DNA from: Novosphingobium cyanobacteriorum
GTDB lineage: Bacteria; Pseudomonadota; Alphaproteobacteria; Sphingomonadales; Sphingomonadaceae
Assembly (NCBI RefSeq): GCF_029436685.1
Contig: NZ_JAROCY010000006.1
Coordinates: forward strand, 1-64,000
Direction of reading: 5' to 3'
DNA length: 64,000 bases
Part shown: positions 23,016 to 31,438 of the stretch, in pieces
Numbering within the stretch: position 1 is the first letter of the stretch
Layout: the number at the start of each line of letters is the position of its first letter
The notes under the pieces: generated by a model
Databases searched by the model: none
What the model was told of the DNA's origin: nothing
What the model saw: only the letters and a program-made list of their open reading frames with translations
Position numbers and translations under genes: made by a program

Positions 23016-24237
23016 CGGGAGGCAGTACTGTAGGCGTGTACTTCCGGCCCTCTGCCCATGCATCTACTACTTCAGCCCATTCCTGCATCATGTGGCGACG
23101 CTGGACCTCGTATTCGGCCTTGTTATAGACCCCGCGCGATGAGCGCCCGTCTTCGTGCGCCAAGCACTTTTCGATCCAGTCGCGGTTAAAGCCCATCTCA
23201 TTGAGCAGCGTCGATCCCGTCCGGCGCAGGTCGTGAACGGTGAACGGCTCCAGCGGCAGACCTTCCTTCCTGGCCTGTTCGACGACCGCGTAGGTGACGC
23301 GGTTGAAGGTCGCCCGCGACATCGGCGCGTCCGCGTCGTAGCGTGACGGAAGCAGATACTTTGAGTTTCCGGCGCAGGTTTTGAGCGCGATCATGATGTC
23401 TAGGGTCTGTCGGCACAAGTAGACGTTGTGCGGCTTTGATCGCTTCATTCGCTCCTTCGGAATCGTCCAGACCGCATTCTCGAAATCGATCTCGTCCCAG
23501 ACGGCGTCCTGCAATTCGCTCTTTCGGACCATGGTCAACAGGTAGAGCTTCATGCCGAGGCGGATCGTTGGCAGGGTCGCCACCTTTTCGAGCTGCTTGA
23601 GCATAACACGGATTTCGGTCGGCGTGAGCGCGCGATCCTTGGGCGTGAAGGTCGCGATCGAAGCGGGGCCAACGTCAGCGGCCGGATTTGCGATCTTCTC
23701 GCCGTGGAGAATGGCGTAGCCGTAAATTTGCTTCAGGATGTCCCTGACGTGGATTGCCGTTGCCGGAGCGCCTCGCTCCACGATCTTGGCGCAAAGAGCG
23801 CGCAAGTCATCAGGTGTGATCTCGGTCAGCAAGCGGTTGCGCCAGACGGGCCTCAACTCACGCTCGAAGATCGCGCGACGCATGGCCCGTGTGCTGTCAG
23901 CCATCGGAGAGGCTGACAGCCATTTTTCGCCAAATTCGCCGAAGCTCTTGGCCTCCTTAATACGGCGCTTTTCACGCTGCTTTTCGATCGCGGGGGAACG
24001 CCCTTCGGCGATCGCCCGGCGCGCATCGATGCAGAGTTCACGTGCCCGGGCGAGCGAAATCCCATCTCGGGCGTACTTGCCAAGATGGACGGTCTCCCGC
24101 CTGCCGTTCAGCCGGTAGTCGAGCCGGAACGAGATGCCGCCTGACGGCGCGACGCGCACATACATGCCGTCACGATCTGTCACCTTGTACATTTTGGCTT
24201 TTGGTTTCAGGCACTTGAGTGCCGCATCGGTCAACAT
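22981..24237 (-). CDS. int: Tyrosine integrase of the ICE
   Basis: A 418-residue tyrosine recombinase with the N-terminal DUF4102 arm-binding domain ('LTDAALKCLKPKAKMYKVTD'), a core-binding domain (about 100-190) and a catalytic domain. Visible catalytic residues are Arg in 'TMVRKSEL' (about 237), His-x-x-Arg in 'HDLRRTGST' (about 334), His in 'CLAHED' and Tyr in 'GVYNKAEY' (about 369). It lies 294 bases from the guaA stop, so it most likely integrates at the guaA 3' end. Three arm-like repeats sit just upstream. Confidence 0.95.
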   Translation of the reverse strand: MLTDAALKCLKPKAKMYKVTDRDGMYVRVAPSGGISFRLDYRLNGRRETVHLGKYARDGISLARARELCIDARRAIAEGRSPAIEKQREKRRIKEAKSFGEFGEKWLSASPMADSTRAMRRAIFERELRPVWRNRLLTEITPDDLRALCAKIVERGAPATAIHVRDILKQIYGYAILHGEKIANPAADVGPASIATFTPKDRALTPTEIRVMLKQLEKVATLPTIRLGMKLYLLTMVRKSELQDAVWDEIDFENAVWTIPKERMKRSKPHNVYLCRQTLDIMIALKTCAGNSKYLLPSRYDADAPMSRATFNRVTYAVVEQARKEGLPLEPFTVHDLRRTGSTLLNEMGFNRDWIEKCLAHEDGRSSRGVYNKAEYEVQRRHMMQEWAEVVDAWAEGRKYTPTVLPPAMPLAALDPAL

Positions 24238-24255
24238 TTGGGGCCTCCTCGCGGA

Positions 24256-24367
24256 AAAGTACCGTCAGGCGTTCTTGGGAGGCTTTTGACGAAAATAATT
24301 GTTTTCTTACAACGCGTAATGTCAAAAAAAGTACCGTCATTAGCCTCAGTCGCTGTGACGGTACTTT
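24256..24367. repeat. Three 12-bp repeats beside int (arm-type sites)
   Basis: AAAGTACCGTCA occurs at 24256-24267 and 24328-24339, and inverted (TGACGGTACTTT) at 24356-24367. All copies are perfect. They lie between int and the guaA junction, the place where integrase arm-binding or Xis sites are expected. They may also regulate int, since the first copy lies 19 bases upstream of its ATG. Confidence 0.7.
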
Positions 24368-24432
24368 CGTTTTTCCGGATGATCAATGGGGGCCAGGCCC
24401 GTCGATGAGGACGGCAAACGCGATCCTTGCCC

Positions 24433-24450
24433 ACCGATAGATACCGATAG
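24433..24450 (+). repeat. Two ACCGATAG direct repeats near the ICE end
   Basis: ACCGATAG occurs at 24433-24440 and 24443-24450, one helical turn apart, in the AT-rich segment between the arm-like repeats and guaA. They could bind a host or element factor involved in recombination. Confidence 0.4.
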
Positions 24451-24498
24451 GTAATGGACGTATTATTTATTTTTTTCAGTGCGTTAGATCGTATTCCA

Positions 24499-24549
24499 GC
24501 GTATTTTCGGATACGCCCGGAGGGGCGAAAATCATTCCCACTCGATGGT
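24499..24549. other. Predicted attachment junction at the guaA 3' end
   Basis: The chromosome-element junction should lie here. The last 18 bases of guaA (24532-24549) are the probable att core, as integrases of this type rebuild the gene end. Next to it lies GCGTAT-TTTCGG-ATACGC (24499-24516), a 6-bp inverted repeat that could be core-type integrase sites or a guaA hairpin. The duplicate att copy would be at the other ICE end, outside the window, so the exact boundary cannot be fixed. Confidence 0.6.
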
Positions 24550-26091
24550 GCCCGGCGGCTTCGACGTGTAGTCATAGACCACGCGGTTGATGCCCTTCAC
24601 CTCGTTGACGATGCGCGTCGCCACGCGGGAGAGGAAGCCGGCGTCGAAGGGATAGATGTCGGCGGTCATGCCGTCGGTGCTGGTCACCGCGCGCAGGGCG
24701 CAGACGCTGTCATAGGTGCGGAAATCGCCCATCACGCCCACGGTGCGCACCGGCAGAAGAACGGCAAAGGCCTGCCAGATCGCGTCATAGAGCCCGGCGT
24801 TGCGGATTTCCTCAAGATAGATGGCGTCGGCCTTGCGCAGGATGTCGCACTTTTCGCGCGTCACTTCGCCGGGGATGCGGATGGCGAGGCCCGGCCCCGG
24901 GAAGGGGTGACGGCCTACGAAGATCTCGGGCAGGCCCAGTTCGCGGCCCAGCGCGCGCACTTCGTCCTTGAACAGTTCGCGAAGCGGTTCGACCAGCTTC
25001 ATGTTCATGCGTTCGGGCAGGCCGCCCACGTTGTGGTGGCTCTTGATCGTGACCGAGGGCCCGCCGGTGAAGGAGACCGATTCGATCACGTCGGGATAGA
25101 GCGTGCCCTGCGCGAGGAAGTCTGCCCCGCCCACCTGGCGCGCCTCTTCCTCGAACACGTCGATGAAGGTCTTGCCGATGAACTTGCGCTTCGCCTCCGG
25201 GTCGGTAACGCCTTCCAGCCCCTTGAGGAACAGGGTCGAAACGTCCTTGTGGACCAGGGGAATCTTGTAGTGGTTGCGGAACAGGCTGACGACCTGCTCC
25301 GCCTCGCCCAGCCGCATCAGGCCATGGTCCACGAACACGCAGGTCAGCTGGTCGCCGATCGCCTCGTGGATCAGCACCGCCGCGACCGCCGAATCGACGC
25401 CGCCGGACAGGCCGCAGATCACGCGGGCGTCGCCCACCTGCTCACGGATCTCGGCGATCTTGGTCTTGCGGAATTCCGCCATGGTCCATTCGCCGGTGCA
25501 GCCGCACACGTGGCGCACGAAGTTGGCGATCAGCTTGCCACCGTCGGGCGTGTGGACAACTTCCGGGTGGAACTGGGTGCCGTAATACTTCTTCTGGTCG
25601 TTCGCGATCACCGCGAACGGCGCGCCATCGGATACAGCCACGATGCGGAAGCCCGGGGCGAACTGCGTCACCTTGTCACCATGACTCATCCACACCTGAT
25701 GGCGATCACCCACGGTCCACAGCCCGTCAAACAGCACGCAGGGCTCGGTCACGGTGAGGAAGGCGCGGCCGAATTCGCCCGAATCGCCCGGTTCCACCTT
25801 GCCGCCCAGCTGCTCGCTCATCACCTGCTGGCCATAACAGATGCCCAGGATCGGCAGGCCGCTGTCAAACAGCACCTGTGGCGCGCGCGGGCTGCCATCG
25901 GCAGGCACGCTGGCGGGCGATCCCGACAGGATGATGCCGGTGGGCTTCATCCGGTGGAATGCCGCCTCGGCCTGGGTAAAGGGGGCGATTTCGGAATAGA
26001 CGCCGGCCTCGCGCACGCGGCGGGCGATCAGCTGGGTGACCTGGCTGCCGAAATCGACGATCAGGATGGATTCTGAAGGCTGGATGCTCAT
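24532..26091 (-). CDS. guaA: GMP synthase (glutamine-hydrolysing)
   Basis: A 519-residue enzyme that converts XMP to GMP using glutamine and ATP. The glutaminase domain (about 1-200) has the nucleophile in '[10 protein letters not shown]' and His/Glu in '[11 protein letters not shown]'. The ATP-pyrophosphatase P-loop is '[12 protein letters not shown]', and the C-terminal dimerisation domain ends 'KPPGTIEWE'. ATG 26091 ('[15 protein letters not shown]') is preferred over the longer frame to 26208. The coding end is intact despite the ICE next to it. Confidence 0.97.
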   Translation of the reverse strand: MSIQPSESILIVDFGSQVTQLIARRVREAGVYSEIAPFTQAEAAFHRMKPTGIILSGSPASVPADGSPRAPQVLFDSGLPILGICYGQQVMSEQLGGKVEPGDSGEFGRAFLTVTEPCVLFDGLWTVGDRHQVWMSHGDKVTQFAPGFRIVAVSDGAPFAVIANDQKKYYGTQFHPEVVHTPDGGKLIANFVRHVCGCTGEWTMAEFRKTKIAEIREQVGDARVICGLSGGVDSAVAAVLIHEAIGDQLTCVFVDHGLMRLGEAEQVVSLFRNHYKIPLVHKDVSTLFLKGLEGVTDPEAKRKFIGKTFIDVFEEEARQVGGADFLAQGTLYPDVIESVSFTGGPSVTIKSHHNVGGLPERMNMKLVEPLRELFKDEVRALGRELGLPEIFVGRHPFPGPGLAIRIPGEVTREKCDILRKADAIYLEEIRNAGLYDAIWQAFAVLLPVRTVGVMGDFRTYDSVCALRAVTSTDGMTADIYPFDAGFLSRVATRIVNEVKGINRVVYDYTSKPPGTIEWE

Positions 26092-26142
26092 GGCTGGCCG
26101 ATAATGAGCCACGCGCGCGCTGTCCAGCCACGACATCCTGTC

Positions 26143-26156
26143 GCAACAGCTGTTGC
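26143..26156. promoter_or_regulatory. 14-bp palindrome in the guaA leader
   Basis: GCAACAGCTGTTGC is a perfect palindrome 52 bases upstream of the guaA start, and a shorter AATTGCAATT palindrome follows within about 20 bases. It resembles operators of LacI/PurR-type repressors in outline, but no specific regulator can be named. Confidence 0.4.
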
Positions 26157-26330
26157 AGGAAGTGAATTGCAATTTCCGCAACTGCCTTTGTTTTGTTCGC
26201 ATTTGCACAATACGTCAAAAGGCGTATCTGCGGCCTCGTTCAGCAAGCTCCTGCAATCCACCACCCTGCCGGCGCCGATGAACTGGGAGACTGCCTGGAA
26301 GAGCCTCACAACAAACAGGAGGTAATTCCC

Positions 26331-26414
26331 ATGCGCAGCATCGTGACCTACGCGCTGCCGATCATTCTTGCTGCTGGCATCAGCGGCATGATGTTCACCG
26401 CCACGCTCGCCTGA
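26331..26414 (+). CDS. 27-residue hydrophobic peptide
   Basis: ATG at 26331 follows a near-perfect ribosome-binding site (AGGAGGT at 26317-26323). The peptide is a single hydrophobic helix ('YALPIILAAGISGMMFTATL') after a short basic start, so it should sit in the inner membrane. A strong terminator follows 34 bases later, so the unit looks like an independent small gene divergent from guaA. Function unknown. Confidence 0.6.
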   Translation: MRSIVTYALPIILAAGISGMMFTATLA

Positions 26415-26448
26415 GCCGCGGTACAGACAAATCGGTAGTCCGCCAAAG

Positions 26449-26487
26449 CGGCTGTCCCGAAGTACGGGACGGCCGTTTTGCTTTTTT
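26449..26487 (+). terminator. Strong intrinsic terminator
   Basis: An 11-pair stem (26449-26459 with 26465-26475, one G-U pair, loop AAGTA) is followed by TTTTGCTTTTTT. It ends the small-peptide transcript before gluQ. Confidence 0.88.
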
Positions 26488-26521
26488 GGCGCCCTTTGCT
26501 TTTTCAACATGCTGACGGCAC

Positions 26522-27379
26522 ATGGTCGCCGTGACGACCGTGACCCGTTTCGCCCCCAGCCCCAACGGCCCGCTGCACCTTGGCCATGCCTTTGCAGCGA
26601 TCGTCGCGCATGATCGTGCGATGCGCGATGGCGGCGCGTTCATGCTGCGGATCGAGGATATAGACGGCGCGCGCAGCCGGCCCGAGCTGGCCGGGGAGTT
26701 CCGCGAGGACCTGCGCTGGCTGGGCCTGGCATGGCGAGAGACACCGCCGCAATCGACCCGCCTTACGGCATACAGGGCCGCGCTGGAATCGTTGCGCGAA
26801 CGGGGCCTGGTCTATCGCTGCACCTGTACCCGGGCCGAGATCGCCGCCGCGGCGGGCGCCCCCGGACCGGACGGTCCGGTCTATCCCGGCACCTGCCGCC
26901 ACAACGCGCCATCGCCGGATGCGCCGGCCGTATGGCGGCTGGATATCGCCAGGGCGACGGCCATCGCCGGACCGCTCACCTGGCATGACGAGCGGCGCGG
27001 ACTGCAACCTGGGCGGCCGGAGCTGTTCGGTGACGTGGTGCTGTGGCGCAAGGACGCACCGGCAAGCTACCACCTGGCCGCCACGCTCGACGATGCGGCG
27101 GACGGCGTCACCGTGGTGACCCGCGGGGCAGACCTGTTTGCCGCCACGCATGTCCATCGCCTGCTGCAGGCGCTTCTGGGCCTGCCGGTGCCGGTGTGGC
27201 ATCACCACCCCGTGCTGGTGGAAGCGGACGGGCGCAAACTGGCCAAGCGGCGTGGCGCCCCCTCGCTGGCCGACCGCCGCCATTCGGGCGAGAGCGGGAC
27301 CGCCGTGGCGCAGGCGCTGCGCGCCGCCCGTTTTGACACTGGCATTTCCCTGTCCGAGTACGTAGACCGTGAACCATGA
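26522..27379 (+). CDS. gluQ: Glutamyl-Q tRNA(Asp) synthetase
   Basis: A 285-residue truncated GluRS paralogue that attaches glutamate to queuosine of tRNA(Asp). The HIGH-like motif is in 'FAPSPNGPLHLGHAFA', the zinc-site cysteines in 'YRCTCTRAE' and 'YPGTC', and the KMSKS-like motif is 'KLAKRRG'. The anticodon-binding domain of true GluRS is absent, as expected. Its stop overlaps the next ATG (ATGA). Confidence 0.93.
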   Translation: MVAVTTVTRFAPSPNGPLHLGHAFAAIVAHDRAMRDGGAFMLRIEDIDGARSRPELAGEFREDLRWLGLAWRETPPQSTRLTAYRAALESLRERGLVYRCTCTRAEIAAAAGAPGPDGPVYPGTCRHNAPSPDAPAVWRLDIARATAIAGPLTWHDERRGLQPGRPELFGDVVLWRKDAPASYHLAATLDDAADGVTVVTRGADLFAATHVHRLLQALLGLPVPVWHHHPVLVEADGRKLAKRRGAPSLADRRHSGESGTAVAQALRAARFDTGISLSEYVDREP

Positions 27380-27606
27380 ACTACCTGCTCATCCCGCTCC
27401 TGCTCATCTTCATGGGCCTTGCCGTCTATTCGCTGGTGCGCGGGATCGTCGCCTTCCTGAAAACCACGCGCGAAGGGCTGGAACGCGGGGATGAAGGCAT
27501 CAAGGAAATGCAGCTTCTGCAGAACAGGATGATGTGGAACCGCGTGAAGTTCCAGGGCCTCGCCGTGCTTGTGGTGGCCGTGCTGCTGGCGTTTTCGCAC
27601 AAATAG
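27376..27606 (+). CDS. HIG1-domain twin-transmembrane protein
   Basis: A 76-residue membrane protein with two hydrophobic segments (residues 3-25 and 58-74) around a charged loop. 'LLQNRMMWNRVKFQGLAVLV' matches the HIG1 (hypoxia-induced) domain, found in bacteria as a small respiratory-complex-associated protein. Translationally coupled to gluQ. Confidence 0.85.
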   Translation: MNYLLIPLLLIFMGLAVYSLVRGIVAFLKTTREGLERGDEGIKEMQLLQNRMMWNRVKFQGLAVLVVAVLLAFSHK

Positions 27607-27642
27607 GCGCGTTCTCGTACAAAGGCACAGGCGCCACCCACC

Positions 27643-28218
27643 ATGGTCAAGCTCAACAAGATCTATACCCGCACCGGTGACGACGGGACCACCGGCCTTG
27701 TCGATGGTTCGCGCCGCGCCAAGGCCGATCCGCGGATGCACGCCATCGGTGAAGTGGACGAACTGAACAGCGCCATCGGCCTGGCCACGCTGGCGGTGCC
27801 GGCGGAAACCGCGGCCGACCTGCAGCGCATCCAGAACGACCTGTTCGATCTGGGCGCGGACCTCGCCACGCCGGAGGGTGCATTCGGTGTGGACGGATTC
27901 GAACCCGGCGAGATGGTGCTGCGCGTGATTCCGGCACAGGTCACCTGGCTGGAAACCGCCATCGATGCATTGAACGAAAACCTGCCGCCCCTCACCAGCT
28001 TCATCCTGCCGGGTGGCAGCGAAGGTGCCGCCCGCGTCCATCTGGCCCGCGCCATCGCCCGCCGGGCAGAACGGGCAGCCGTGGCGGCAGCGGCGGCCGA
28101 ACGCCTGAATCCTGCGGCCTTGGGCTATCTCAATCGCCTGTCGGATTACCTGTTCGTGCTGGCGCGATCGCTCAATGCAGGCGCCGATCCGCTCTGGGTG
28201 CCCGGCGGCAACCGCTAG
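27643..28218 (+). CDS. Cob(I)yrinic acid a,c-diamide adenosyltransferase, PduO type
   Basis: A 191-residue ATP:cobalamin adenosyltransferase that makes adenosylcobalamin. The N-terminal '[19 protein letters not shown]' is the ATP-binding signature, followed by '[12 protein letters not shown]', '[15 protein letters not shown]' and the C-terminal '[13 protein letters not shown]' helix and '[13 protein letters not shown]'. It begins 36 bases after the HIG1 gene, perhaps in one transcript. Confidence 0.93.
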   Translation: MVKLNKIYTRTGDDGTTGLVDGSRRAKADPRMHAIGEVDELNSAIGLATLAVPAETAADLQRIQNDLFDLGADLATPEGAFGVDGFEPGEMVLRVIPAQVTWLETAIDALNENLPPLTSFILPGGSEGAARVHLARAIARRAERAAVAAAAAERLNPAALGYLNRLSDYLFVLARSLNAGADPLWVPGGNR

Positions 28219-28303
28219 GCCTTTCTCATGCTGCATTGCGATAGGTGGCGCACCTGCGAAGCCTGCGCTACGCAGCACCCAACCTGAACGGAAGGGAATG
28301 CTT

Positions 28304-29173
28304 ATGCGGACAATGGCGGTTATCGGCGCAGGCCAGATGGGATCGGGCATCGCGCAGGTTTCGGCGCAGGCGGGCTTGAAGGTCCTGCTGTCGGACATCT
28401 CGCTGGAACTGGCGGAAAAGGCCAAGGACAAGATCGCCAAGGGCTATGCCAAGCTGGTCGAGCGGGGCAAGGTCGATGCCGTCCTGGCTGCCTCCACGCT
28501 CGACAACCTGATCCCCGTGGGTGACTACGCGCGCCTGCCCGAAGCCGAACTGGTGATCGAGGCGGCGACCGAGCGCGAGGACATCAAGCACAAGATCTTC
28601 AAGGCGGCGGGCGAATTCCTGGCCCCCACCGCCATCATGGCCACCAACACCAGCTCGATCCCGATCACGCGCATGGCGGTCAGCTCGCCCGACGCCGCGC
28701 GCTTCATCGGCATCCACTTCTTCAATCCCGTGCCGCTGATGAAGCTGGTGGAAGTGATCCCCGGTCTGGCCACGTCGGAATCCACCATCATGACCGTGCG
28801 CGATTATGCTGCGGCCATCGGCAAGGAAGTCGTGCTGTCTCAGGATGAGCCGGGCTTCATCGTCAACCGCATCTTCGTGCCCTTCATCAACGAGGCGGCC
28901 TTCGTGCTGGGCAGTGGCACCGGGTCGGTTGTGGACATCGACAAGGGCGTGAAGCTGGGCCTGAACCACCCGATGGGCCCGCTGGAGCTGGCTGACTTCA
29001 TCGGGCTCGACACCCTGTTAGAGATCATGAAGATCTACCTCGCCTCCACCGGCGACCCGAAGTATCGCCCCGCGCCGCTGCTGCAGAAGTATGTCGAAGC
29101 AGGCTGGTATGGCCGCAAGACCGGTCGCGGCTTCTACGACTATTCGGGCGAGACCCCGGTTCCCACGCGCTGA
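28304..29173 (+). CDS. 3-hydroxybutyryl-CoA dehydrogenase
   Basis: A 289-residue NAD(P)-dependent enzyme that interconverts 3-hydroxybutyryl-CoA and acetoacetyl-CoA. The Rossmann motif is '[13 protein letters not shown]', the catalytic block '[17 protein letters not shown]' and the C-terminal domain '[16 protein letters not shown]'. ATG 28304 is chosen; ATG 28298, two codons earlier, is possible. It may supply the polyhydroxybutyrate/butyrate routes, in line with phaZ at the far end of the window. Confidence 0.95.
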   Translation: MRTMAVIGAGQMGSGIAQVSAQAGLKVLLSDISLELAEKAKDKIAKGYAKLVERGKVDAVLAASTLDNLIPVGDYARLPEAELVIEAATEREDIKHKIFKAAGEFLAPTAIMATNTSSIPITRMAVSSPDAARFIGIHFFNPVPLMKLVEVIPGLATSESTIMTVRDYAAAIGKEVVLSQDEPGFIVNRIFVPFINEAAFVLGSGTGSVVDIDKGVKLGLNHPMGPLELADFIGLDTLLEIMKIYLASTGDPKYRPAPLLQKYVEAGWYGRKTGRGFYDYSGETPVPTR

Positions 29174-29180
29174 TTGTTGG

Positions 29181-29207
29181 GGGGCAGGCTGCCGGCCGGC
29201 CTGCCCC
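29181..29207 (+). terminator. GC-rich hairpin after the dehydrogenase
   Basis: GGGGCAGGC (29181-29189) pairs exactly with GCCTGCCCC (29199-29207). No T-tract follows, so it is at best a weak terminator or a 3'-stabilising stem. Confidence 0.45.
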
Positions 29208-29271
29208 TGCCGCACCGGGGTCAAGGAACGCCACTGGCTGTCGAGCGTAGTCCCGCGCAAGGAGATTGCGC

Positions 29272-29646
29272 ATGACCGACCGCCCACGCCCCCACGCCGG
29301 CCCCGACGAGGAAACCACCTCGGAAAACTTCATCCAGCGCGATCTCGCGCCGGAAACGCACAACGACGAACAGGACGACGAAACCGCGCAGGCGCAGTTC
29401 CTGGCCGACGAGGCGCTGGGCCGGGCCACCACCGTTTTCGGCAGTGACGAGGAAACCGAGCGGGTGGGCGACGATGCCGACGAGATCGGCGGCACCACGC
29501 CGGACATCGTCGATCACATGAAGCAGATGGTCAGCAGCGGCCGCATCGACATGGGTGCCTTCCGCGGCGAACGCAGCGACGACGACGAGGAAGGCTATTA
29601 CGGCGAGGGCGGCATCGACGATGACACGCCTCGTGGCGCCCCCTGA
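29272..29646 (+). CDS. Acidic hypothetical protein
   Basis: A 124-residue, strongly acidic, probably disordered protein with many Asp/Glu runs ('DEQDDETAQAQFLADEALG') and a conserved-looking middle ('TTPDIVDHMKQMVSSGRIDM'). AAGGAG precedes the ATG. No family recognised by me. It is convergent with the next gene, six bases away. Confidence 0.75.
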   Translation: MTDRPRPHAGPDEETTSENFIQRDLAPETHNDEQDDETAQAQFLADEALGRATTVFGSDEETERVGDDADEIGGTTPDIVDHMKQMVSSGRIDMGAFRGERSDDDEEGYYGEGGIDDDTPRGAP

Positions 29647-29652
29647 CCGATC

Positions 29653-29910
29653 CTACTGGTCGCTATAGCTCGACGGCGCTTCACCGTATTCCGAGGTTTC
29701 GGATGACCGCTGGTCGGACGCTGCCCAGGCTTCGAACTTTGCCTGCTCCCGCTTTTCCTTGCGCAGCTTGGCCTGTTCGGCCGTTTCCGCCGCAGGGGGT
29801 GTGGCAAAGCCCATCATGCTGGTTCCCGATGACGCGAATACGGCCCAAACACACATCAGCCCGACCCAGACAAGGGCGGCCCAGCGGCTGCGGAAAAGAA
29901 GCGGATACAT
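29653..29910 (-). CDS. Small membrane protein, paralogue of the next gene
   Basis: An 85-residue protein with an N-terminal membrane segment ('WAALVWVGLMCVWAVFA') and a charged coiled tail rich in Lys/Glu/Ala. The opening 'MYPLLFRSRWAALVW' aligns with 'MYAQLFRNRLFALAW' of the neighbouring gene, so the two are probably an old tandem duplication. Function unknown. Confidence 0.7.
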   Translation of the reverse strand: MYPLLFRSRWAALVWVGLMCVWAVFASSGTSMMGFATPPAAETAEQAKLRKEKREQAKFEAWAASDQRSSETSEYGEAPSSYSDQ

Positions 29911-29928
29911 TCAAACCTCCAATGTGGA

Positions 29929-30252
29929 TCAGGGATTCTGGTCCGGGCTTTCGGGCTGGTCGGGGCCTTGGTCCGGGGCGTCCGGATCATTGGCCGTATC
30001 GGCAGGGCGATCGTGATAGATGCGCACTTCCACCTTGCGCCCCTGCGCCTCTTCGGCCTCATCCGCCGGCGGCGCGGGTGGTTCCTGCGCCGCCCACTGC
30101 GAGAAGCGATCCTGCCCGGTCACGGCCTGCTCGGGCTCGTCCGGAGACAGGCCGCCGGACAGGCTGCGGGTTGCGATCAGCAAGGCCCCGCCAAGCATCA
30201 GCAGCACCCATGCCAGCGCGAACAAGCGATTGCGAAACAGCTGGGCGTACAT
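29929..30252 (-). CDS. Small membrane protein with acidic tail
   Basis: A 107-residue protein with an N-terminal membrane segment ('LFALAWVLLMLGGALLIAT') and a Pro/Asp-rich tail. ATG 30252 is preferred over 30303 because the sequence then aligns with the 85-residue paralogue 18 bases downstream. The two genes are probably co-transcribed. No domain recognised. Confidence 0.68.
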   Translation of the reverse strand: MYAQLFRNRLFALAWVLLMLGGALLIATRSLSGGLSPDEPEQAVTGQDRFSQWAAQEPPAPPADEAEEAQGRKVEVRIYHDRPADTANDPDAPDQGPDQPESPDQNP

Positions 30253-30496
30253 GCGAATTCCGGGTCCAGGGTTTTCGACGGATGCACGCCATGAGTACCG
30301 CACGAAGGTTAAGAACCCGCCAAGGGGACATGACTAAGCACAGCCCCGGAATTGTTCACCATCGCGCGGCCTGTCAGCCTCGATATGCTCCGCACGCACC
30401 TTCGCGCACCCCAATTGCCCGTCGTGAACGGGCGCGTGCGGGGCGTCTGCCCGGCTGTGTGGCTGCGCGCGGTTGCCACTCCCATCCTTCCGGCGC

Positions 30497-30853
30497 ATGA
30501 GGGCGGGCGTGCAAACGGTTCTCCTGCTCGTCCTGTCCAACATCTTCATGACCACGGCGTGGTACTGGCACCTGCGCGGCGGCCCGCAGGTGGCCGAAGC
30601 GCGGCCGATCCTGATGGTCATCGCCGTCAGCTGGGCGCTGGCGCTGGTGGAATACTGCCTTGCCGTGCCCGCCAACCGCATCGGCTATGCCCAGGGGTGG
30701 AGCGCGGGGCAGCTGAAGGTTGTGCAGGAAGCGATCGCGCTGGTCGTCTTCGGCGTGTTCATGGTGCTGGTCTTGGGCGAACAGCTGCACTGGCGGCATT
30801 TCGCCGCCTTCGTCTGCCTGATGGGGGCGGTCGGCTTCCTGTTCCTGAAATAG
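30497..30853 (+). CDS. DUF486 (DMT-superfamily) membrane protein
   Basis: A 118-residue protein of the DUF486 family, with four predicted membrane helices and homology to small drug/metabolite transporters. 'LLLVLSNIFMTTAWYWHL', 'ALVEYCLAVPANRIGY', 'QLKVVQEAIALVVFGVFMV' are typical. The ATG at 30497 is taken; 30473 is an alternative. Substrate unknown. Confidence 0.85.
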   Translation: MRAGVQTVLLLVLSNIFMTTAWYWHLRGGPQVAEARPILMVIAVSWALALVEYCLAVPANRIGYAQGWSAGQLKVVQEAIALVVFGVFMVLVLGEQLHWRHFAAFVCLMGAVGFLFLK

Positions 30854-30985
30854 GCGGCGCTGTTCGATTTTCCCGCTCAATGGCGCACATGGTGCGGAGC
30901 AGGTCGACGATTGGTAAAGCGCCTGAGTTCCTTGCCTAAGTCATTGTGCTTTCAGCACGAATCCTGAGGAGAACAGATCGGGAAA

Positions 30986-31423
30986 GTGGTGCACCGCACC
31001 GCAATGCGCCGCCTGCTCCTCCTTTCCGCCCTGCTCCTCGTTTCCGCCCAGCAGCCCGTCATTGATCCGGAAAGGGCGACTTTCGGACCCTGCGGCGAAG
31101 GCAAGCGGATAACCTGCGTGGTAGATGGTGACACCTTCTGGTATCGCGGTACCAAGATCCGCATTGCCGACATCAATGCGCCCGAAGTTTCGCACCCGAG
31201 CTGCGATTCCGAAGCACAGCGCGGTGCGGCGGCCACCCGGCGCCTGACCGAACTGCTCAACGCCGGCGCCTTTTCGCTGGAGATCGACGGGCGCGAGACC
31301 GACCGCTATGGCCGCGCGCTGCGCGTGGTCACCCGCAACGGTCGCAGCCTTGGCACCATGCTTGCGCGCGAAGGGCTGGCGGAACATTGGAAAGGCCGGC
31401 GCGGCGACTGGTGCGCGGCCTGA
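30986..31423 (+). CDS. Exported thermonuclease-like protein
   Basis: A 145-residue staphylococcal-nuclease-fold protein. A signal peptide ('LLLLSALLLVSAQQ') is followed by 'CVVDGDTFWYRGTKIRIADI', 'NAPEV' and 'DRYGRALRVV', which carry the expected Asp, Arg and Glu-type active-site pattern of the family. Start GTG 30986, or ATG 31004. It would act in the periplasm or outside the cell. Its end pairs in a hairpin with the convergent TetR gene. Confidence 0.85.
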   Translation: MVHRTAMRRLLLLSALLLVSAQQPVIDPERATFGPCGEGKRITCVVDGDTFWYRGTKIRIADINAPEVSHPSCDSEAQRGAAATRRLTELLNAGAFSLEIDGRETDRYGRALRVVTRNGRSLGTMLAREGLAEHWKGRRGDWCAA

Positions 31424-31438
31424 CCGCTCAGGCCGCGC
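31413..31438. terminator. Hairpin shared by two convergent gene ends
   Basis: GCGCGGCCTGA (31413-31423) and TCAGGCCGCGC (31428-31438) form an 11-pair stem with a CCGC loop. Both stop codons lie in the stem. Without T-tracts, termination efficiency is uncertain. Confidence 0.5.

Noticed and set aside
24454..26076. 540-codon frame antisense to guaA
   Set aside because: guaA is full length with all motifs; the opposite frame is a composition artefact.
29703..30500. 265-codon plus-strand frame
   Set aside because: Pro/Arg-rich shadow of the two small membrane-protein genes on the minus strand.
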